Numbered from the stretch's first letter, positions 25,531 through 35,654 are shown. The stretch: DNA of 64,000 nucleotides from Iodobacter sp. BJB302 (GCF_002735645.1 NZ_PDZG01000007.1:36326-100325), one strand, 5' to 3'. The notes: a model not told the origin generated them from the sequence alone. Translations and numbers: made by a program.

Positions 25531-26871
25531 ATGGAAGACCAAGCTTCAACACCAGCAGCAAATAGCCAAAGGGCTGTGATCAAGCCATACGCTAATGAGC
25601 AGCGTTTATTTGTGATCATGGCGGTGATTTCGGGCCTAAGCTGGCTGGCTTTAACGCTGGTCACCTTTGGCATTATCTGGATCATTATGCTGGTGCTTTA
25701 TCTCATTGGCTTATTTGGATTTTCATATTTTATTTCTTATGTACGCGGCAATGGTGTGCGTGTTACTGCTGAGCAGTTTCCTGATTTACATACCCGTTTT
25801 CAAAATTGCTGCCAGATTATCGGGCTGAAAAAACAGCCAGAATTCTATTTAATGACCGGTAATGGCGCTTTAAATGCATTTGCCACCCGTTTTTTACGCC
25901 GCTATTACGTGGTGCTGCTCAGCGATATTGTTGATGCTTTGCAGGATGATAACGAGGCGCTCAATTTCTATATCGGCCACGAGCTGGGTCATATCGCACA
26001 AAAGCATTTAGTGCATCACTGGTGGCTGGTTTTTGCCAGCTGGATTCCCCTGCTCGGCACTGCGTACTCCCGTGCCAGAGAATACAGCTGCGATCAGTAC
26101 GGCTTAGCCTGCACAAGCAATAAACAAAGCGCTGTGCATGCTCTGGCGGTATTAGCAGCCGGCAGCAGCCGCTGGAAAAACCTGAATACTCAGGCCTATA
26201 TCGCTCAGGCCCAAGATACAGATGGCTTCTGGATGGCGGTGAATGAATTAACCGCAGATTACCCATGGCTTTGTAAGCGGGTTGCCCGCATAGAAAACGG
26301 TGATGCTGCGGTATTTCCACACCGTAATATCTTTGCATGGATTATTTCTGCCACGATTCCAAACACAGGTTTTGGTTTAATTGGCGCGATGGTTGTTTAT
26401 ATCTACTTGCTGCTGATTCTGTTGCCGGTTTCTATCTCTGCGTATTCCAAGTACCAGACGAAAGCATTGAATGCCAAAACACAGGTGGAATTAAGCCAGG
26501 CTTATACAGAGGGCATGGTTGCGGCCAAGCTGGCAGGAAACTTCTATGAAGAAAACCAATATATGCCGGAAGCCGTTGAAGCATTGGGTTTTAAAATTCC
26601 GGCTAAGAGCCTGATTAAAAGTATAGAAATCAATCCTGAATCGGCCGAAATAAGCTTAGCGCTTAACGCGCCTCATCAGGATAAAGAGATTATTCTCAAC
26701 CCTTCTGCAGGTGATGATGGCTCGGTCAGCTGGACTTGCAGCGTAACGGGTAAAGTGGATACAGATGCTTTACCACATGATTGCTCCCCCGCTTTTGATG
26801 AATCTGACGCTGGCAGTGAAGCGCCGGAATCAACAACATCGCTGGGTAAATTTCTTAAATTCTTAAAGTAA
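25531..26871 (+). CDS. M48-type membrane metalloprotease fused to a type IV pilin-like domain
   Basis: A 446-residue protein in two parts. Residues 1-270 are an M48 (Ste24/HtpX-like) protease: two membrane helices near 26-70, HELGH at 150-154 and REYSCDQYG (183-191) with the third zinc ligand. After a further helix (281-300), SISAYSKYQTKALNAKTQVE (301-320) imitates the first helix of a pilin. The rest has pilin traits: YEENQYMP, a strand-rich section, GSVSWTCS (Cys403) and LPHDC (Cys418), like the C-terminal disulfide loop. It has no prepilin cleavage site. The role is unknown; the fusion suggests processing or quality control linked to pili. Confidence 0.8.
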   Translation: MEDQASTPAANSQRAVIKPYANEQRLFVIMAVISGLSWLALTLVTFGIIWIIMLVLYLIGLFGFSYFISYVRGNGVRVTAEQFPDLHTRFQNCCQIIGLKKQPEFYLMTGNGALNAFATRFLRRYYVVLLSDIVDALQDDNEALNFYIGHELGHIAQKHLVHHWWLVFASWIPLLGTAYSRAREYSCDQYGLACTSNKQSAVHALAVLAAGSSRWKNLNTQAYIAQAQDTDGFWMAVNELTADYPWLCKRVARIENGDAAVFPHRNIFAWIISATIPNTGFGLIGAMVVYIYLLLILLPVSISAYSKYQTKALNAKTQVELSQAYTEGMVAAKLAGNFYEENQYMPEAVEALGFKIPAKSLIKSIEINPESAEISLALNAPHQDKEIILNPSAGDDGSVSWTCSVTGKVDTDALPHDCSPAFDESDAGSEAPESTTSLGKFLKFLK

Positions 26872-26877
26872 TTTAAT

Positions 26878-26917
26878 AAAAAAGGGCCACAGGATTAAAT
26901 CTGCGGCCCTTTTTTTA
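26878..26917. terminator. Bidirectional terminator between the M48-pilin gene and parE
   Basis: AAAAAGGGCCaCAG...CTGcGGCCCTTTTTTT forms a hairpin with A and T runs between two convergent genes. Confidence 0.88.
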
Positions 26918-26940
26918 AGGCGGTTTAAATCACATCAGGC

Positions 26941-28917
26941 TTAAACATCGGCCTCGGCTTCATTGCCCCGCGCTTCCAGCCACGCTTTGCGGCTGCTGGT
27001 TTCAGTTTTACCCATCAGCATATGCATCAGCTCACGGGTGTTGAGCGCCACATCGTCGTTAATGCCTACCCGCAGCATGCGGCGGGTATCCGGGTTCATG
27101 GTGGTGTCGAATAATTGCTCGGCATTCATTTCCCCGAGACCTTTAAAGCGGCTGATGCTCCATGCGTTTTCGCGGATTTTTTCTACACGCAGCTTATCCA
27201 AAATTGCTGTCAGCTCGCCTTCATCCAGCGCATAGAATTTACGCGGTGGCTTGGCCTTGCCGCTGCCAGCCACATCCACACGATAGAGCGGTGGTTGCGC
27301 CACAAACACATGGCCATGGGCAATCAGCTGCGGGAAATGGCGGTAAAACAGCGTGAGCAGCAGTACCTGAATATGGCTGCCGTCTACGTCCGCATCCGAC
27401 ATAATGATGATCTTGCCGTAGCGCAGGCCTGATAAATCGGCTTTGACATCATCCAGGGTATGCGGATCAACGCCAATGGCCACTGCCATATCGTGCACTT
27501 CATTATTGGCAAAAATCTGATCGCGATCGACTTCCCAGGTGTTCAGCACTTTACCGCGCAGAGGCAGAATGGCCTGAAAATCCTTATCGCGGCCTTGTTT
27601 GGCCGAGCCACCCGCCGAATCACCCTCTACTAAAAACAACTCGCAGCGCTCGCTTTCATCCGATGCGCAATCAGTTAGCTTGCCTGGTAAAACGGCTACG
27701 CCTGATGATTTTTTCTTTTCTACTTTTTGCGAATTCTTTTGCCTTGCCTGTGCCGCACGGATACACAGCTCTGCCAGTTTTTTAGCCAGATCAACGTGCT
27801 GATTCAGCCAGATTTCAAATGGCGAGCGCACTACAGTAGAAACCAGCTTTAAGCCATCGCGGCTGGTGAGCTTGTCTTTGGTCTGGCCTTGGAATTGTGG
27901 GTCCAGAATCTTGGCCGAAAGTACAAAAGAGCAGCGGCCAAACAAGTCTTCCGGCAGCACTTTCACGCCCTTAGGCAGCAGGCTGTGGAATTCAATAAAG
28001 GTTTTAACTGCCTGAAACACCCCGTCGCGCAGGCCCGATTCGTGCGTGCCGCCCGATGGCGTAGTAATCAGGTTTACATAGGATTCGCGGTTAACCGGGC
28101 CGTCTTCTGTCCAGGTTAGCGCCCATGCGCAGCCTTCTCCCAGCGAGAATGTATCGTCAACCTGCTCGATATATTTCTCGCCTTCAAAAATAGGGATCAG
28201 CTGGTTGTAGCCTGCTACTTTCTCGGATAAATAACCCGTTAAGCCGTCCGGGTAGCACCAGCTTTTATTGATCAGTTCGCCATTAGGCTGCTCGATGGCT
28301 AGGTTGACGACTAAGCCGGGTAAGAGCACGGCCTTGGATTTGAGCTGATGTTCCAGATCGGCCAGAGGGATATTGGGCGAATCAAAGTACTTTGGATCGG
28401 GCTCTACATAAACGCTGGTGCCGCTGTCTTTTTTGGCACATGTGCCTAGCACCACCAGTGGCTCGATCACTTCCCCTGAGCCAAATACAAGGCGATGCTG
28501 CTGGCCTTCACGTTTGACTTCTACTTCTAAGCGGGTAGATAAGGCATTGGTGACCGAAACGCCCACACCATGCAAACCACCCGAAAACGCGTAAGCACCG
28601 CCATCTTTTTTATCGAATTTACCGCCGGCATGCAGCTGGGTAAATACAACTTGCACCGTCGGTACGCCTTCTTCAGGGTGCAGCCCAACCGGAATACCAC
28701 GGCCATTATCGCTGACGCGCACACTTTGATTGCGGTACAGCACCACGTCAATTTGAGTGGCATAGCCGCCCAAAGCCTCGTCGGCGGCGTTGTCGATCAC
28801 CTCCTGGCAGATATGCAGGGGATTATCGGTGCGGGTGTACATACCGGGACGGTGCCGGACGGGATCAAGGCCTTTTAAAACCTTAACGGAAGATTCGTCG
28901 TATTTAGGAGTTGCCAT
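26941..28917 (-). CDS. parE: DNA topoisomerase IV subunit B
   Basis: The 658-residue ATPase subunit partners ParC. It has the GHKL ATP site (VIDNAADEALGG, DNGRGIPVG, SGGLHGVGVSVTNALS), the transducer, and the Toprim domain with EGDSAGGSAKQGRD and DADVDGSHIQVLLLTLFYR. The length and absence of the extra Toprim insert of GyrB in gammaproteobacteria favour ParE. The ATG shares its first base with a parS-like palindrome and no separate ribosome-binding site is visible. parC lies about 20 kb away, so the two are not an operon, but both carry parS at the start codon. Confidence 0.93.
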   Translation of the reverse strand: MATPKYDESSVKVLKGLDPVRHRPGMYTRTDNPLHICQEVIDNAADEALGGYATQIDVVLYRNQSVRVSDNGRGIPVGLHPEEGVPTVQVVFTQLHAGGKFDKKDGGAYAFSGGLHGVGVSVTNALSTRLEVEVKREGQQHRLVFGSGEVIEPLVVLGTCAKKDSGTSVYVEPDPKYFDSPNIPLADLEHQLKSKAVLLPGLVVNLAIEQPNGELINKSWCYPDGLTGYLSEKVAGYNQLIPIFEGEKYIEQVDDTFSLGEGCAWALTWTEDGPVNRESYVNLITTPSGGTHESGLRDGVFQAVKTFIEFHSLLPKGVKVLPEDLFGRCSFVLSAKILDPQFQGQTKDKLTSRDGLKLVSTVVRSPFEIWLNQHVDLAKKLAELCIRAAQARQKNSQKVEKKKSSGVAVLPGKLTDCASDESERCELFLVEGDSAGGSAKQGRDKDFQAILPLRGKVLNTWEVDRDQIFANNEVHDMAVAIGVDPHTLDDVKADLSGLRYGKIIIMSDADVDGSHIQVLLLTLFYRHFPQLIAHGHVFVAQPPLYRVDVAGSGKAKPPRKFYALDEGELTAILDKLRVEKIRENAWSISRFKGLGEMNAEQLFDTTMNPDTRRMLRVGINDDVALNTRELMHMLMGKTETSSRKAWLEARGNEAEADV

Positions 28918-28932
28918 GTTTCACGTGAAACC
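28917..28932. promoter_or_regulatory. parS site 4 (15/16), at the parE start
   Basis: TGTTTCACGTGAAACC differs from the perfect palindrome of site 1 only at the last base. On the minus strand the site ends on the A of the parE ATG, the same geometry as site 1 at the AraC gene. Confidence 0.82.
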
Positions 28933-29136
28933 GATTACTAAAGTTGTCGCGAGTCTAGCAAGCTGCGGCAAATATAACTACCACAAGGCCACAGAAATAA
29001 AACCTGCAGGGCCGGAGTTAACCTTGTTTAGTGCTTGCTAGCGCTTCCTATAAAGTCTTAAAAAACCACATTTCCGTGGAAGGTCACCGGCAATCCTGCA
29101 TCGTTGTATCTCCACAGAATGAGGCTCGTGTATTCA

Positions 29137-30633
29137 TTATCCGCCAAGGCCGCGCCGGTATTGGATTGCCTCGGCAATATGCGCCGTGTTGATGGCTTCA
29201 TCCCCTGCCAGATCGGCAATAGTTCTGGCTACTTTTAGCACACGGTGGGTGGCGCGGGCGGAAAGCGATAATTTCTGGATGGCGCTTTGCAGCAGGCCGC
29301 GCGCTTCCTCATCAAGCGGGCAGTGCTGCTCCAGCAGCTTGCCATTTAAGCGGGCGTTCGGTGTATTTTGCCGCGCTGCCTGCATCTGGTGGGCCGTGGC
29401 GACCCGTTTTCTGACAAGGGCTGAGCTCTCGCCGGTAGCCGCGGCAAGCAGGGTGGTTTCAGGTAACAGTGGCACCTCGATAACTAAATCGATCCGATCC
29501 ATAAACGGGCCGGATAATTTACCCCGGTAGCGGGCAATTTGATCTGGTGTGCAGCGGCAGGCTTTTTTAGGGTGGCCTAAAAAGCCACACGGGCAGGGGT
29601 TCATGGCAGCAATTAATTGAAAATCAGCCGGAAATTCGGTGGAGTGTGCCGCTCGGGCGATATGGATTTTCTGGCTTTCTAATGGCTCACGCAAGACTTC
29701 CAGAACCTTTCTGTCAAACTCTGGTAATTCGTCTAAAAACAACACTCCGTGATGCGCCAAAGAGATTTCACCTGGTTGTGGCACACTGCCCCCGCCAACT
29801 AAGGCCACTGCGGATGCTGTGTGATGAGGTGATCTGTAAGCTCTGATCCCAAAGCGGCCGGCATCCAGACGCTCCCGGCCCAGCGACTGAATTCTGGCGG
29901 CTTCCAGCGCTTCCAGCTCGCTCATATCGGGCAGTAAGCTGGGTAAGCGCTGTGCCAGCATAGATTTACCCGTGCCCGGAGGCCCGATCAGGAGCAGGCT
30001 GTGCCTGCCCGCCGCAGCAATTTCTAAAGCGCGTTTGGCCTGTTGCTGCCCTTTTACCTCACTTAAATCGGGCATGGCTGGCGAGGCTTCGATGGCGACC
30101 GGGGTGGCTAGGGGAAGTTGATCACTGCCGAGTAAATGTCTGCAAACTTGCATCAGATGATTGGCAGACAGCACGCTGGCGCTGCTGAGTAAGGCGGCTT
30201 CTGCAGCGCTTTCTGCTGGCAGAATCAGCGTTCTGCCCACGGCTTGGGCGGCCCAGGCCATACCCAGCGCACCACGAATAGAGCGTAATTCACCCGATAG
30301 CCCTAATTCGCCGGCGAACTCAAAATCATTCAGCTGCTCTAAAGGAAGCTGGCCACTGGCTGCCAGAATGCCTACAGCAATGGGTAAGTCAAACAGACCC
30401 GATGATTTGGGTAAGTCGGCAGGCGCAAGGTTGACGGTGATGCGCCGGTTTGGAAATTCAAAACCACACACAGCCAAAGCAGCCCGCACGCGCTCCCTGC
30501 TTTCTTTGACTTCCAAATCAGGCAGCCCTACCAGATTAAAAGCTGGTAAACCGTTGGCCAGATGGATTTCTACCAGCACGGCGCTTGCTTCTATTCCTAT
30601 CATGGCGCGGCTATGAACAATGGCAAGAGACAT
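29137..30633 (-). CDS. comM: ComM/YifB-family AAA+ ATPase (Mg chelatase-like)
   Basis: A 498-residue protein of the ComM family, a hexameric helicase that promotes branch migration during natural transformation. The N-terminal Lon-like domain begins MSLAIVHSRAMIGIEASAVLVEIHLANGLPAF in family style (key block LAIVHSRA). The Walker A is LLLIGPPGTGKSMLAQRLP and Walker B is VLFLDELPEF. A CPCGFLGHP zinc-like stretch and a C-terminal sensor domain (SLSARATHRVLKVARTIADL) follow. The pilin genes in this window could belong to a DNA-uptake pilus, which would fit. Confidence 0.93.
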   Translation of the reverse strand: MSLAIVHSRAMIGIEASAVLVEIHLANGLPAFNLVGLPDLEVKESRERVRAALAVCGFEFPNRRITVNLAPADLPKSSGLFDLPIAVGILAASGQLPLEQLNDFEFAGELGLSGELRSIRGALGMAWAAQAVGRTLILPAESAAEAALLSSASVLSANHLMQVCRHLLGSDQLPLATPVAIEASPAMPDLSEVKGQQQAKRALEIAAAGRHSLLLIGPPGTGKSMLAQRLPSLLPDMSELEALEAARIQSLGRERLDAGRFGIRAYRSPHHTASAVALVGGGSVPQPGEISLAHHGVLFLDELPEFDRKVLEVLREPLESQKIHIARAAHSTEFPADFQLIAAMNPCPCGFLGHPKKACRCTPDQIARYRGKLSGPFMDRIDLVIEVPLLPETTLLAAATGESSALVRKRVATAHQMQAARQNTPNARLNGKLLEQHCPLDEEARGLLQSAIQKLSLSARATHRVLKVARTIADLAGDEAINTAHIAEAIQYRRGLGG

Positions 30634-30815
30634 TCAGCAGGCTCGGAGTGGATTCCTTATAGTGTAGGTAACAATATGACGATGAGTCATGGGATGTTTT
30701 GATTTAGGTGTGATCCAGTTCTGGTGCAAAAATGGGTTGGCCGCCAGCTGTGTGGGTTTTTATGAAGATGGTTGTTTTTTCAATTTAGATCAAGACGTTG
30801 TAGGTACGAAAATGG

Positions 30816-31868
30816 ATGCATCGCATGCTGCTTGAACAATCGACTGAAGAGCCGGTCCCGATTCCTGATTTCCGTAATTTTGGGGTGATGCTGCGTATTT
30901 TGCTGCTGATTCACCTTGGTATGCTGGCTTACGTATTGCTGGGGCTTTCTGCATGGGAGGAATGGCCGCTCAGGCTGGGCGAGGCGGCAATGTGGGTAGA
31001 GCCACCGCTGCTGGGCACTTTATTGCTGCTGTCTCTTGTAATGCCCTGGCTGAATCGTTTCTCTTATCGCACGGGCACTTTGGCTGTGAGCGTGCTGGCT
31101 ATGCTGTTGGTTTTTGGCCAGAGAAAAGTCTTGTTCTCTGTATTACAGCCTGTAACGGCCTTGCTTCCTGCGCTTCTGTTTACCATGATGTTGGTAGTGT
31201 CTGTGATGCTTTATCTGCGTTTACGCTGGAAATCATTGTCACCAAGGCTGACAGAAGCAAGATTGGCGGCCTTGCAGGCAAGAATCAGGCCGCATTTCTT
31301 TTTTAATAGTCTGAATGCGGTGCTGTCCTTAATTCGCAGCGAGCCAAGGCGTGCAGAGCAGGTTCTGGAAGACCTGGCTGATTTGTTCAGGGTGGTCATG
31401 GTCGATAAGCAGCAGCTTTCCACGGTGGAATGTGAGCTGGAAGTGGCGCGCCGTTATCTGAATATTGAGGCCGTGCGTTTGGGGGACAGGCTAAAAGTGG
31501 AGTGGGATATTGCGCCATCATCTTTGATGGCCGCCCTGCCCCCGCTTCTATTACAGCCCCTGCTGGAAAATGCGATTTATTACGGAGTAGAGCCCATTTT
31601 AGATCCCGGGCCTGTACTGATCAGCATTGCAGTAAAAGATAAACATATTCATCTGGGCATTAAAAATTCTCTGCCGCCAGCAGGGACGGTGAGCCAGCAT
31701 AAGGGCAATGGAATGGCGCTGCAAAATATTCGCCAGCGGTTGTTGCTCCACTTTGATGCTGAAGCTAATTTAAGCACTTACGCGAATAACGACTATTATC
31801 AAGTACATATCGTCTTGCCTTACCGGGAGATTCCCCATGGGAACGCCACTGCGCCTTTTTCTTGTTGA
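30816..31868 (+). CDS. algZ: AlgZ-like sensor histidine kinase
   Basis: A 350-residue kinase of the LytS/AlgZ (His_kinase PF06580-type) group. Four or so membrane helices (about 25-135) precede the phosphorylation segment ARIRPHFFFNSLNAVLSLIR and the ATP-binding N-box LLLQPLLENAIYYGVEP. It overlaps algR by 32 bases. In Pseudomonas, AlgZ (FimS)/AlgR controls pili and exopolysaccharide, and the pilin genes 5 kb away make that plausible here. The signal is unknown. Confidence 0.85.
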   Translation: MHRMLLEQSTEEPVPIPDFRNFGVMLRILLLIHLGMLAYVLLGLSAWEEWPLRLGEAAMWVEPPLLGTLLLLSLVMPWLNRFSYRTGTLAVSVLAMLLVFGQRKVLFSVLQPVTALLPALLFTMMLVVSVMLYLRLRWKSLSPRLTEARLAALQARIRPHFFFNSLNAVLSLIRSEPRRAEQVLEDLADLFRVVMVDKQQLSTVECELEVARRYLNIEAVRLGDRLKVEWDIAPSSLMAALPPLLLQPLLENAIYYGVEPILDPGPVLISIAVKDKHIHLGIKNSLPPAGTVSQHKGNGMALQNIRQRLLLHFDAEANLSTYANNDYYQVHIVLPYREIPHGNATAPFSC

Positions 31869-32604
31869 TGATGAAATACCCGCCTTGCGCAGGCTGCAGG
31901 ATGTGCTGGCCGACGTTGCTGACGAGTGCCCGCACGATGTGGTGGGCACCGCTACCAGCGGTATGGCCGCCCTTGCTGCCTTAGCCGAGGCCGACGCCGA
32001 TGCGGTGATTGTGGATATTCAGATGCCACAAATGAGTGGCATTGAGCTGGCCCGCGAGCTAAGCCATTTTTCACACCCGCCTGTAGTGATTTTTGCCACA
32101 GCTTTTGAAGAATACGGTGTGGCCGCATTTGAGGTGCGGGCCGTCGATTATCTTTTAAAGCCGATTCGTAAAGAGCGGCTGATTTCTGCTTTAAAACGGG
32201 TGCAGGACATGCGCACCGCCAGATCGCAGGCAGAGCCAGCTAGCCATGCCCGCACACATTTCAGCGTTACAGAGCGTGGCCGGGTGCATTTAATCCCTGT
32301 TTCGGATGCTTATTATTTAAAGGCTGAGCAAAAATACATTACTTTGCGCACGCGCGATCGTGAGTATCTGCTGGAAGATTCGCTGACCCGTTTAGAAGAA
32401 GAATTTGGCAATCACTTTGTGCGTATTCATCGTAATTGCCTCGTTGCACGCGACATGATGTCGGGCTTTGAAAAATCTGCGGTAGGTGGCAGCGAAGTGC
32501 ACTGGCAGGTGATTTTGCGCGATTTACCCGAGCGCCTTGCCGTAAGCCGCAGGCAGCAGCATGTGATTAAAGAGCTTAAAAAACTGGAAAGCGAAGGCAG
32601 GTAG
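31837..32604 (+). CDS. algR: AlgR-like LytTR response regulator
   Basis: A 255-residue regulator with a receiver domain (MGTPLRLFLVDDEIPALRR; phospho-acceptor Asp in AVIVDIQMPQMSGIELA; conserved Lys in DYLLKPIRKERL). A LytTR DNA-binding domain (about 145-250) contains YYLKAEQKYITLRTRDREYL and FVRIHRNCLVARDMM. It is translationally coupled to algZ by a 32-base overlap. Its targets are probably promoters with LytTR direct repeats; none were identified by eye. Confidence 0.9.
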   Translation: MGTPLRLFLVDDEIPALRRLQDVLADVADECPHDVVGTATSGMAALAALAEADADAVIVDIQMPQMSGIELARELSHFSHPPVVIFATAFEEYGVAAFEVRAVDYLLKPIRKERLISALKRVQDMRTARSQAEPASHARTHFSVTERGRVHLIPVSDAYYLKAEQKYITLRTRDREYLLEDSLTRLEEEFGNHFVRIHRNCLVARDMMSGFEKSAVGGSEVHWQVILRDLPERLAVSRRQQHVIKELKKLESEGR

Positions 32605-32788
32605 GTGTCAGTGCGTAGCTTGGGTTAGACGATATTTTGCGGGTTTTAGCGGATAAACAGGCGTAACCCAACAGGCTTAAGCGAAAAGATCACAAAGCTT
32701 AAGGCGTACCCGAAGCGCAGCGTGCAACAGATTTTAGTCGCTTCGCGAATGCGCTGTTTGCCACTACCTGAATGAAAATTATCCATAG

Positions 32789-33475
32789 CTATTTCGGCCA
32801 GGCTAAATCCCAAGGCGCTGAGATCTCTGCTAGTTGCGCTTCAATCCCCTGAAAAGCCGATCCTGTTTCCGGGGCCAGCAAAATTCGCTGCTGTTCTCCC
32901 TGATAATCAAAATCTAAAGCCCATGCATGTAAATAGCCGCGATCCGCAGGCGTGCCGCCATAGCGCTCATCACCCAAAATAGGGCTGCCCAGGCTTTTAA
33001 GTGCCACGCGTAACTGATGGGTGCGCCCACTGAGCGGCCTTAGTACAAACAGCCGCTTACCTGTTTCCATATCTCCATAGCTAAAGAATTGCGTGGCTGC
33101 TTTTAGCTCGCCATCCCGGCATAAGCGCCACGATCCTCCCCTGCCCTTTTCCATCGCCCCCTTGATCCAGCCCTGTTTTTTGGATGGTTTTTTATCTGAA
33201 AGGGCCAGGTAATATTTATTAATACGATGCTCAGCAAAGGCTTCGCCAAAGTAGCGGGCCACTCCTGCACTTTTAGCAAAAAGCAGCAAACCTGAGGTAA
33301 GTTTATCCAGCCTGTGTACCGGCCAAAGTGGCATGCCACCTAGAGCCTGGCGTAATACTTCTACAAAGCCGGCTTCTCCGTCTTCCTGATGAAAAGACAG
33401 GCCAGCGGGTTTGATGGCAACCAGAAAATCAGGGTGCTCGTAGGCGATAAATGTGTGATTTGTATTTATGGTCAT
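32789..33475 (-). CDS. RluA-family pseudouridine synthase
   Basis: A 228-residue enzyme that isomerises uridine to pseudouridine in RNA. The catalytic Asp lies in the motif PVHRLDKLTSGLLLFAKS (HRLDxxTSG), and later LRPLSGRTHQLRVALKSLGSPILGD matches the family. It lacks the N-terminal S4 domain, which puts it with the short RluA type (an RNA target, rRNA or tRNA, cannot be assigned). It is monocistronic on the minus strand, divergent from the EAL gene with 25 bases between the longest frames, so the promoters overlap. Confidence 0.88.
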   Translation of the reverse strand: MTINTNHTFIAYEHPDFLVAIKPAGLSFHQEDGEAGFVEVLRQALGGMPLWPVHRLDKLTSGLLLFAKSAGVARYFGEAFAEHRINKYYLALSDKKPSKKQGWIKGAMEKGRGGSWRLCRDGELKAATQFFSYGDMETGKRLFVLRPLSGRTHQLRVALKSLGSPILGDERYGGTPADRGYLHAWALDFDYQGEQQRILLAPETGSAFQGIEAQLAEISAPWDLAWPK

Positions 33476-33542
33476 GCTTGGCTAGGCTAAAAATATTACG
33501 ATGAAGGACATTTTCCTAAAGATAGGATGTAAGCATAATCGT

Positions 33543-35093
33543 ATGCGCAAAAAGAAACTATTCTGGCAAGCCATTCTAATCTCGATTCTTGCCTGTGTGG
33601 CAGTCACCATGTTTGCAGCCTGGCTGGCCAGAGGGCAGGCAAAAAAAGAGTTACAGAGCTATCTGCAGGATATTGCAGAGCAAGCCATGCTGCGCAGCGA
33701 TCGTGTGTTTGCAGTAAGCAGTCAATTTTTGGATAAACTAAATAACTCAGCCTTAAATGACTGCAGTGAAGAACATCAGCAACGTTTAAGTGAAATTGCC
33801 TTTGACGAGTTGTTTGTGCGAAATGTTTTGTATGCACCTGATGGCATTGTGCAATGCTCTGCCGCCAGCCGCCTGGTTTACCCTTTGCCAAAGCGGGATC
33901 AGAAAACCACCATGGGGCGCTCGCTTTGGTTTGAGTTTAAAGGAGATCTCCCTAAGCCCTCTGTTTTATATGGAGCTGGCCCTTACTACGCAGTGATGGA
34001 TTCCCTGTATCTGGTGGATATTCTGCCGGTAAAAAAACGTGGCTTATATATTGAAGCCGTGCTGAATCATCGGATACTGGCAAGCAGTCAGGGGGCAAAG
34101 AGTAAGCCGGACAATACATGGCTAAGCCAGTCCAGGGTGAGCAAAACGAACCCTGAGTACATTATTACGGCCTATTTGCCCCTCGAAGAATTGCAGCGTG
34201 CATGGCTGGATTATTTTGAAGATTTGCTGCCGTTATGCAGCGTCATTTGTCTTGTTTTGATTGGCATTATTATTTGGTTTACCCGCCGCAGCTTTACCAT
34301 GGGGCTGGAGATCATTGAAGGCCTGCAATTGGGCGAGTTTGAAGTGTATTATCAGCCTATGGTAACGCTGGCTACCGGTGAGGTGTGTTGTGCCGAAGCG
34401 TTATTACGCTGGAAAAGGCAAAATGGCTCCAAAATCAGCCCAGATCTGTTTATTGGCTATGCCGAAGAAAACGGCCAGATCAGCCTGCTGACACAATATG
34501 TTCTGGAAAAGGTGGCTGCTGATTTAGTGCAGCTTGCAAATACGGATATTGCGGTCTCTGTGAATTTAGCGGGGGCAGATTTAGCTTCGCCAATGTTTGT
34601 AGAAAACTTGGCTGCTCTGTGCAAAAAACATCAGCTGGCCCCGAGTCGCATAGAGCTGGAGATTACCGAGCGCAGCCTGGTCATGGGCCAGAACGAGATC
34701 GAGGTGATTACCCGCTTGCGGCAAGCGGGCCACGTCATCCTGATTGATGATTTTGGCACGGGCTATTCCAGCCTCAGCTATTTGCATAATCTGCCTGTTG
34801 ATATATTAAAAATCGATAAAAGCTTTGTGCACGCATTAGGCAGTGGTGCCGCCACGCATTATGTGGCATCGCATATTGTACAAATGGCTAAAGACTTGGG
34901 TCTGAGCGTGGTGGCAGAAGGAATCGAAACCAGCGTGCAGGCAGATACGCTGAAAGAAATGGGTGTTGAATGGGGCCAAGGCTGGCTCTATGCCAAGGCG
35001 ATGCCCTATGCAGATCTGAAGCAATTTTTGCACGCCTCTACCCTCGCATCGCTTAAACCGCTAAGCTTCGCCCCTTTGCCTGAAGCCGTATGA
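33543..35093 (+). CDS. CSS-motif EAL-domain c-di-GMP phosphodiesterase
   Basis: A membrane phosphodiesterase of about 516 residues that would hydrolyse c-di-GMP. A first membrane helix ([19 protein letters not shown]), a periplasmic CSS-type sensor with conserved Cys (LNDCSEEH and VQCSAAS), and a second helix ([17 protein letters not shown]) lead into the EAL domain. Its catalytic set looks complete: [51 protein letters not shown] prefer ATG 33543 over 33501 because the longer start overlaps the divergent promoter. CSS domains are known to respond to periplasmic thiol redox state. Confidence 0.9.
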   Translation: MRKKKLFWQAILISILACVAVTMFAAWLARGQAKKELQSYLQDIAEQAMLRSDRVFAVSSQFLDKLNNSALNDCSEEHQQRLSEIAFDELFVRNVLYAPDGIVQCSAASRLVYPLPKRDQKTTMGRSLWFEFKGDLPKPSVLYGAGPYYAVMDSLYLVDILPVKKRGLYIEAVLNHRILASSQGAKSKPDNTWLSQSRVSKTNPEYIITAYLPLEELQRAWLDYFEDLLPLCSVICLVLIGIIIWFTRRSFTMGLEIIEGLQLGEFEVYYQPMVTLATGEVCCAEALLRWKRQNGSKISPDLFIGYAEENGQISLLTQYVLEKVAADLVQLANTDIAVSVNLAGADLASPMFVENLAALCKKHQLAPSRIELEITERSLVMGQNEIEVITRLRQAGHVILIDDFGTGYSSLSYLHNLPVDILKIDKSFVHALGSGAATHYVASHIVQMAKDLGLSVVAEGIETSVQADTLKEMGVEWGQGWLYAKAMPYADLKQFLHASTLASLKPLSFAPLPEAV

Positions 35094-35560
35094 AACTCAC
35101 TTTAATTGCTGTTGGGCACAAGATGCCGGATTGGATTGACTCCGGATATAAAGAGTTTTCTAAACGCATGCCCCGCGATTTTCCTCTGCAATTGCTTGAG
35201 CTGAAGCCCGATAAACGTGGCAGTGGCAAAACGGCACAGCAAGTAATGGTGGATGAAGCCGAGCGCATTCTGGCCGCCATCCCGCAAGATGCCCGTGTTC
35301 TGGCGCTGGATGAGCATGGTGCCAACTGGACTACGATGCAGCTCGCTGAAAAAATGAAGACCTGGCAAATTGATGGCCGTGAAACGGTATTTATCATCGG
35401 CGGCACCGATGGCCTCGACCCAAGCGTAAAAAAGCGCGCCGATCAGCTATTACAACTCTCCGCTATGACCCTGCCCCATGGCATGGTCAGAGTGATCCTG
35501 GCCGAGCAGCTTTATCGGGCCGTATCGATTATTAATAACCACCCTTATCATCGTGAGTGA
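35090..35560 (+). CDS. rlmH: 23S rRNA (pseudouridine1915-N3)-methyltransferase
   Basis: A 156-residue SPOUT methyltransferase that modifies pseudouridine 1915 in helix 69 of 23S rRNA. It shows [16 protein letters not shown] at the start and the knotted SAM site with [10 protein letters not shown] and ending [15 protein letters not shown]...NNHPYHRE, the standard C-terminus. Its ATG overlaps the EAL gene stop (ATGA). The length is exactly as in the family. Confidence 0.96.
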   Translation: MKLTLIAVGHKMPDWIDSGYKEFSKRMPRDFPLQLLELKPDKRGSGKTAQQVMVDEAERILAAIPQDARVLALDEHGANWTTMQLAEKMKTWQIDGRETVFIIGGTDGLDPSVKKRADQLLQLSAMTLPHGMVRVILAEQLYRAVSIINNHPYHRE

Positions 35561-35654
35561 TGCTTGGTCTTACAGGATGGGTAGAGCTGGTTTTTGGCGA
35601 TACCCATCACCCCAATTGGCCATCCATTTCTTCTAAATCCTGATATAAAAAACC

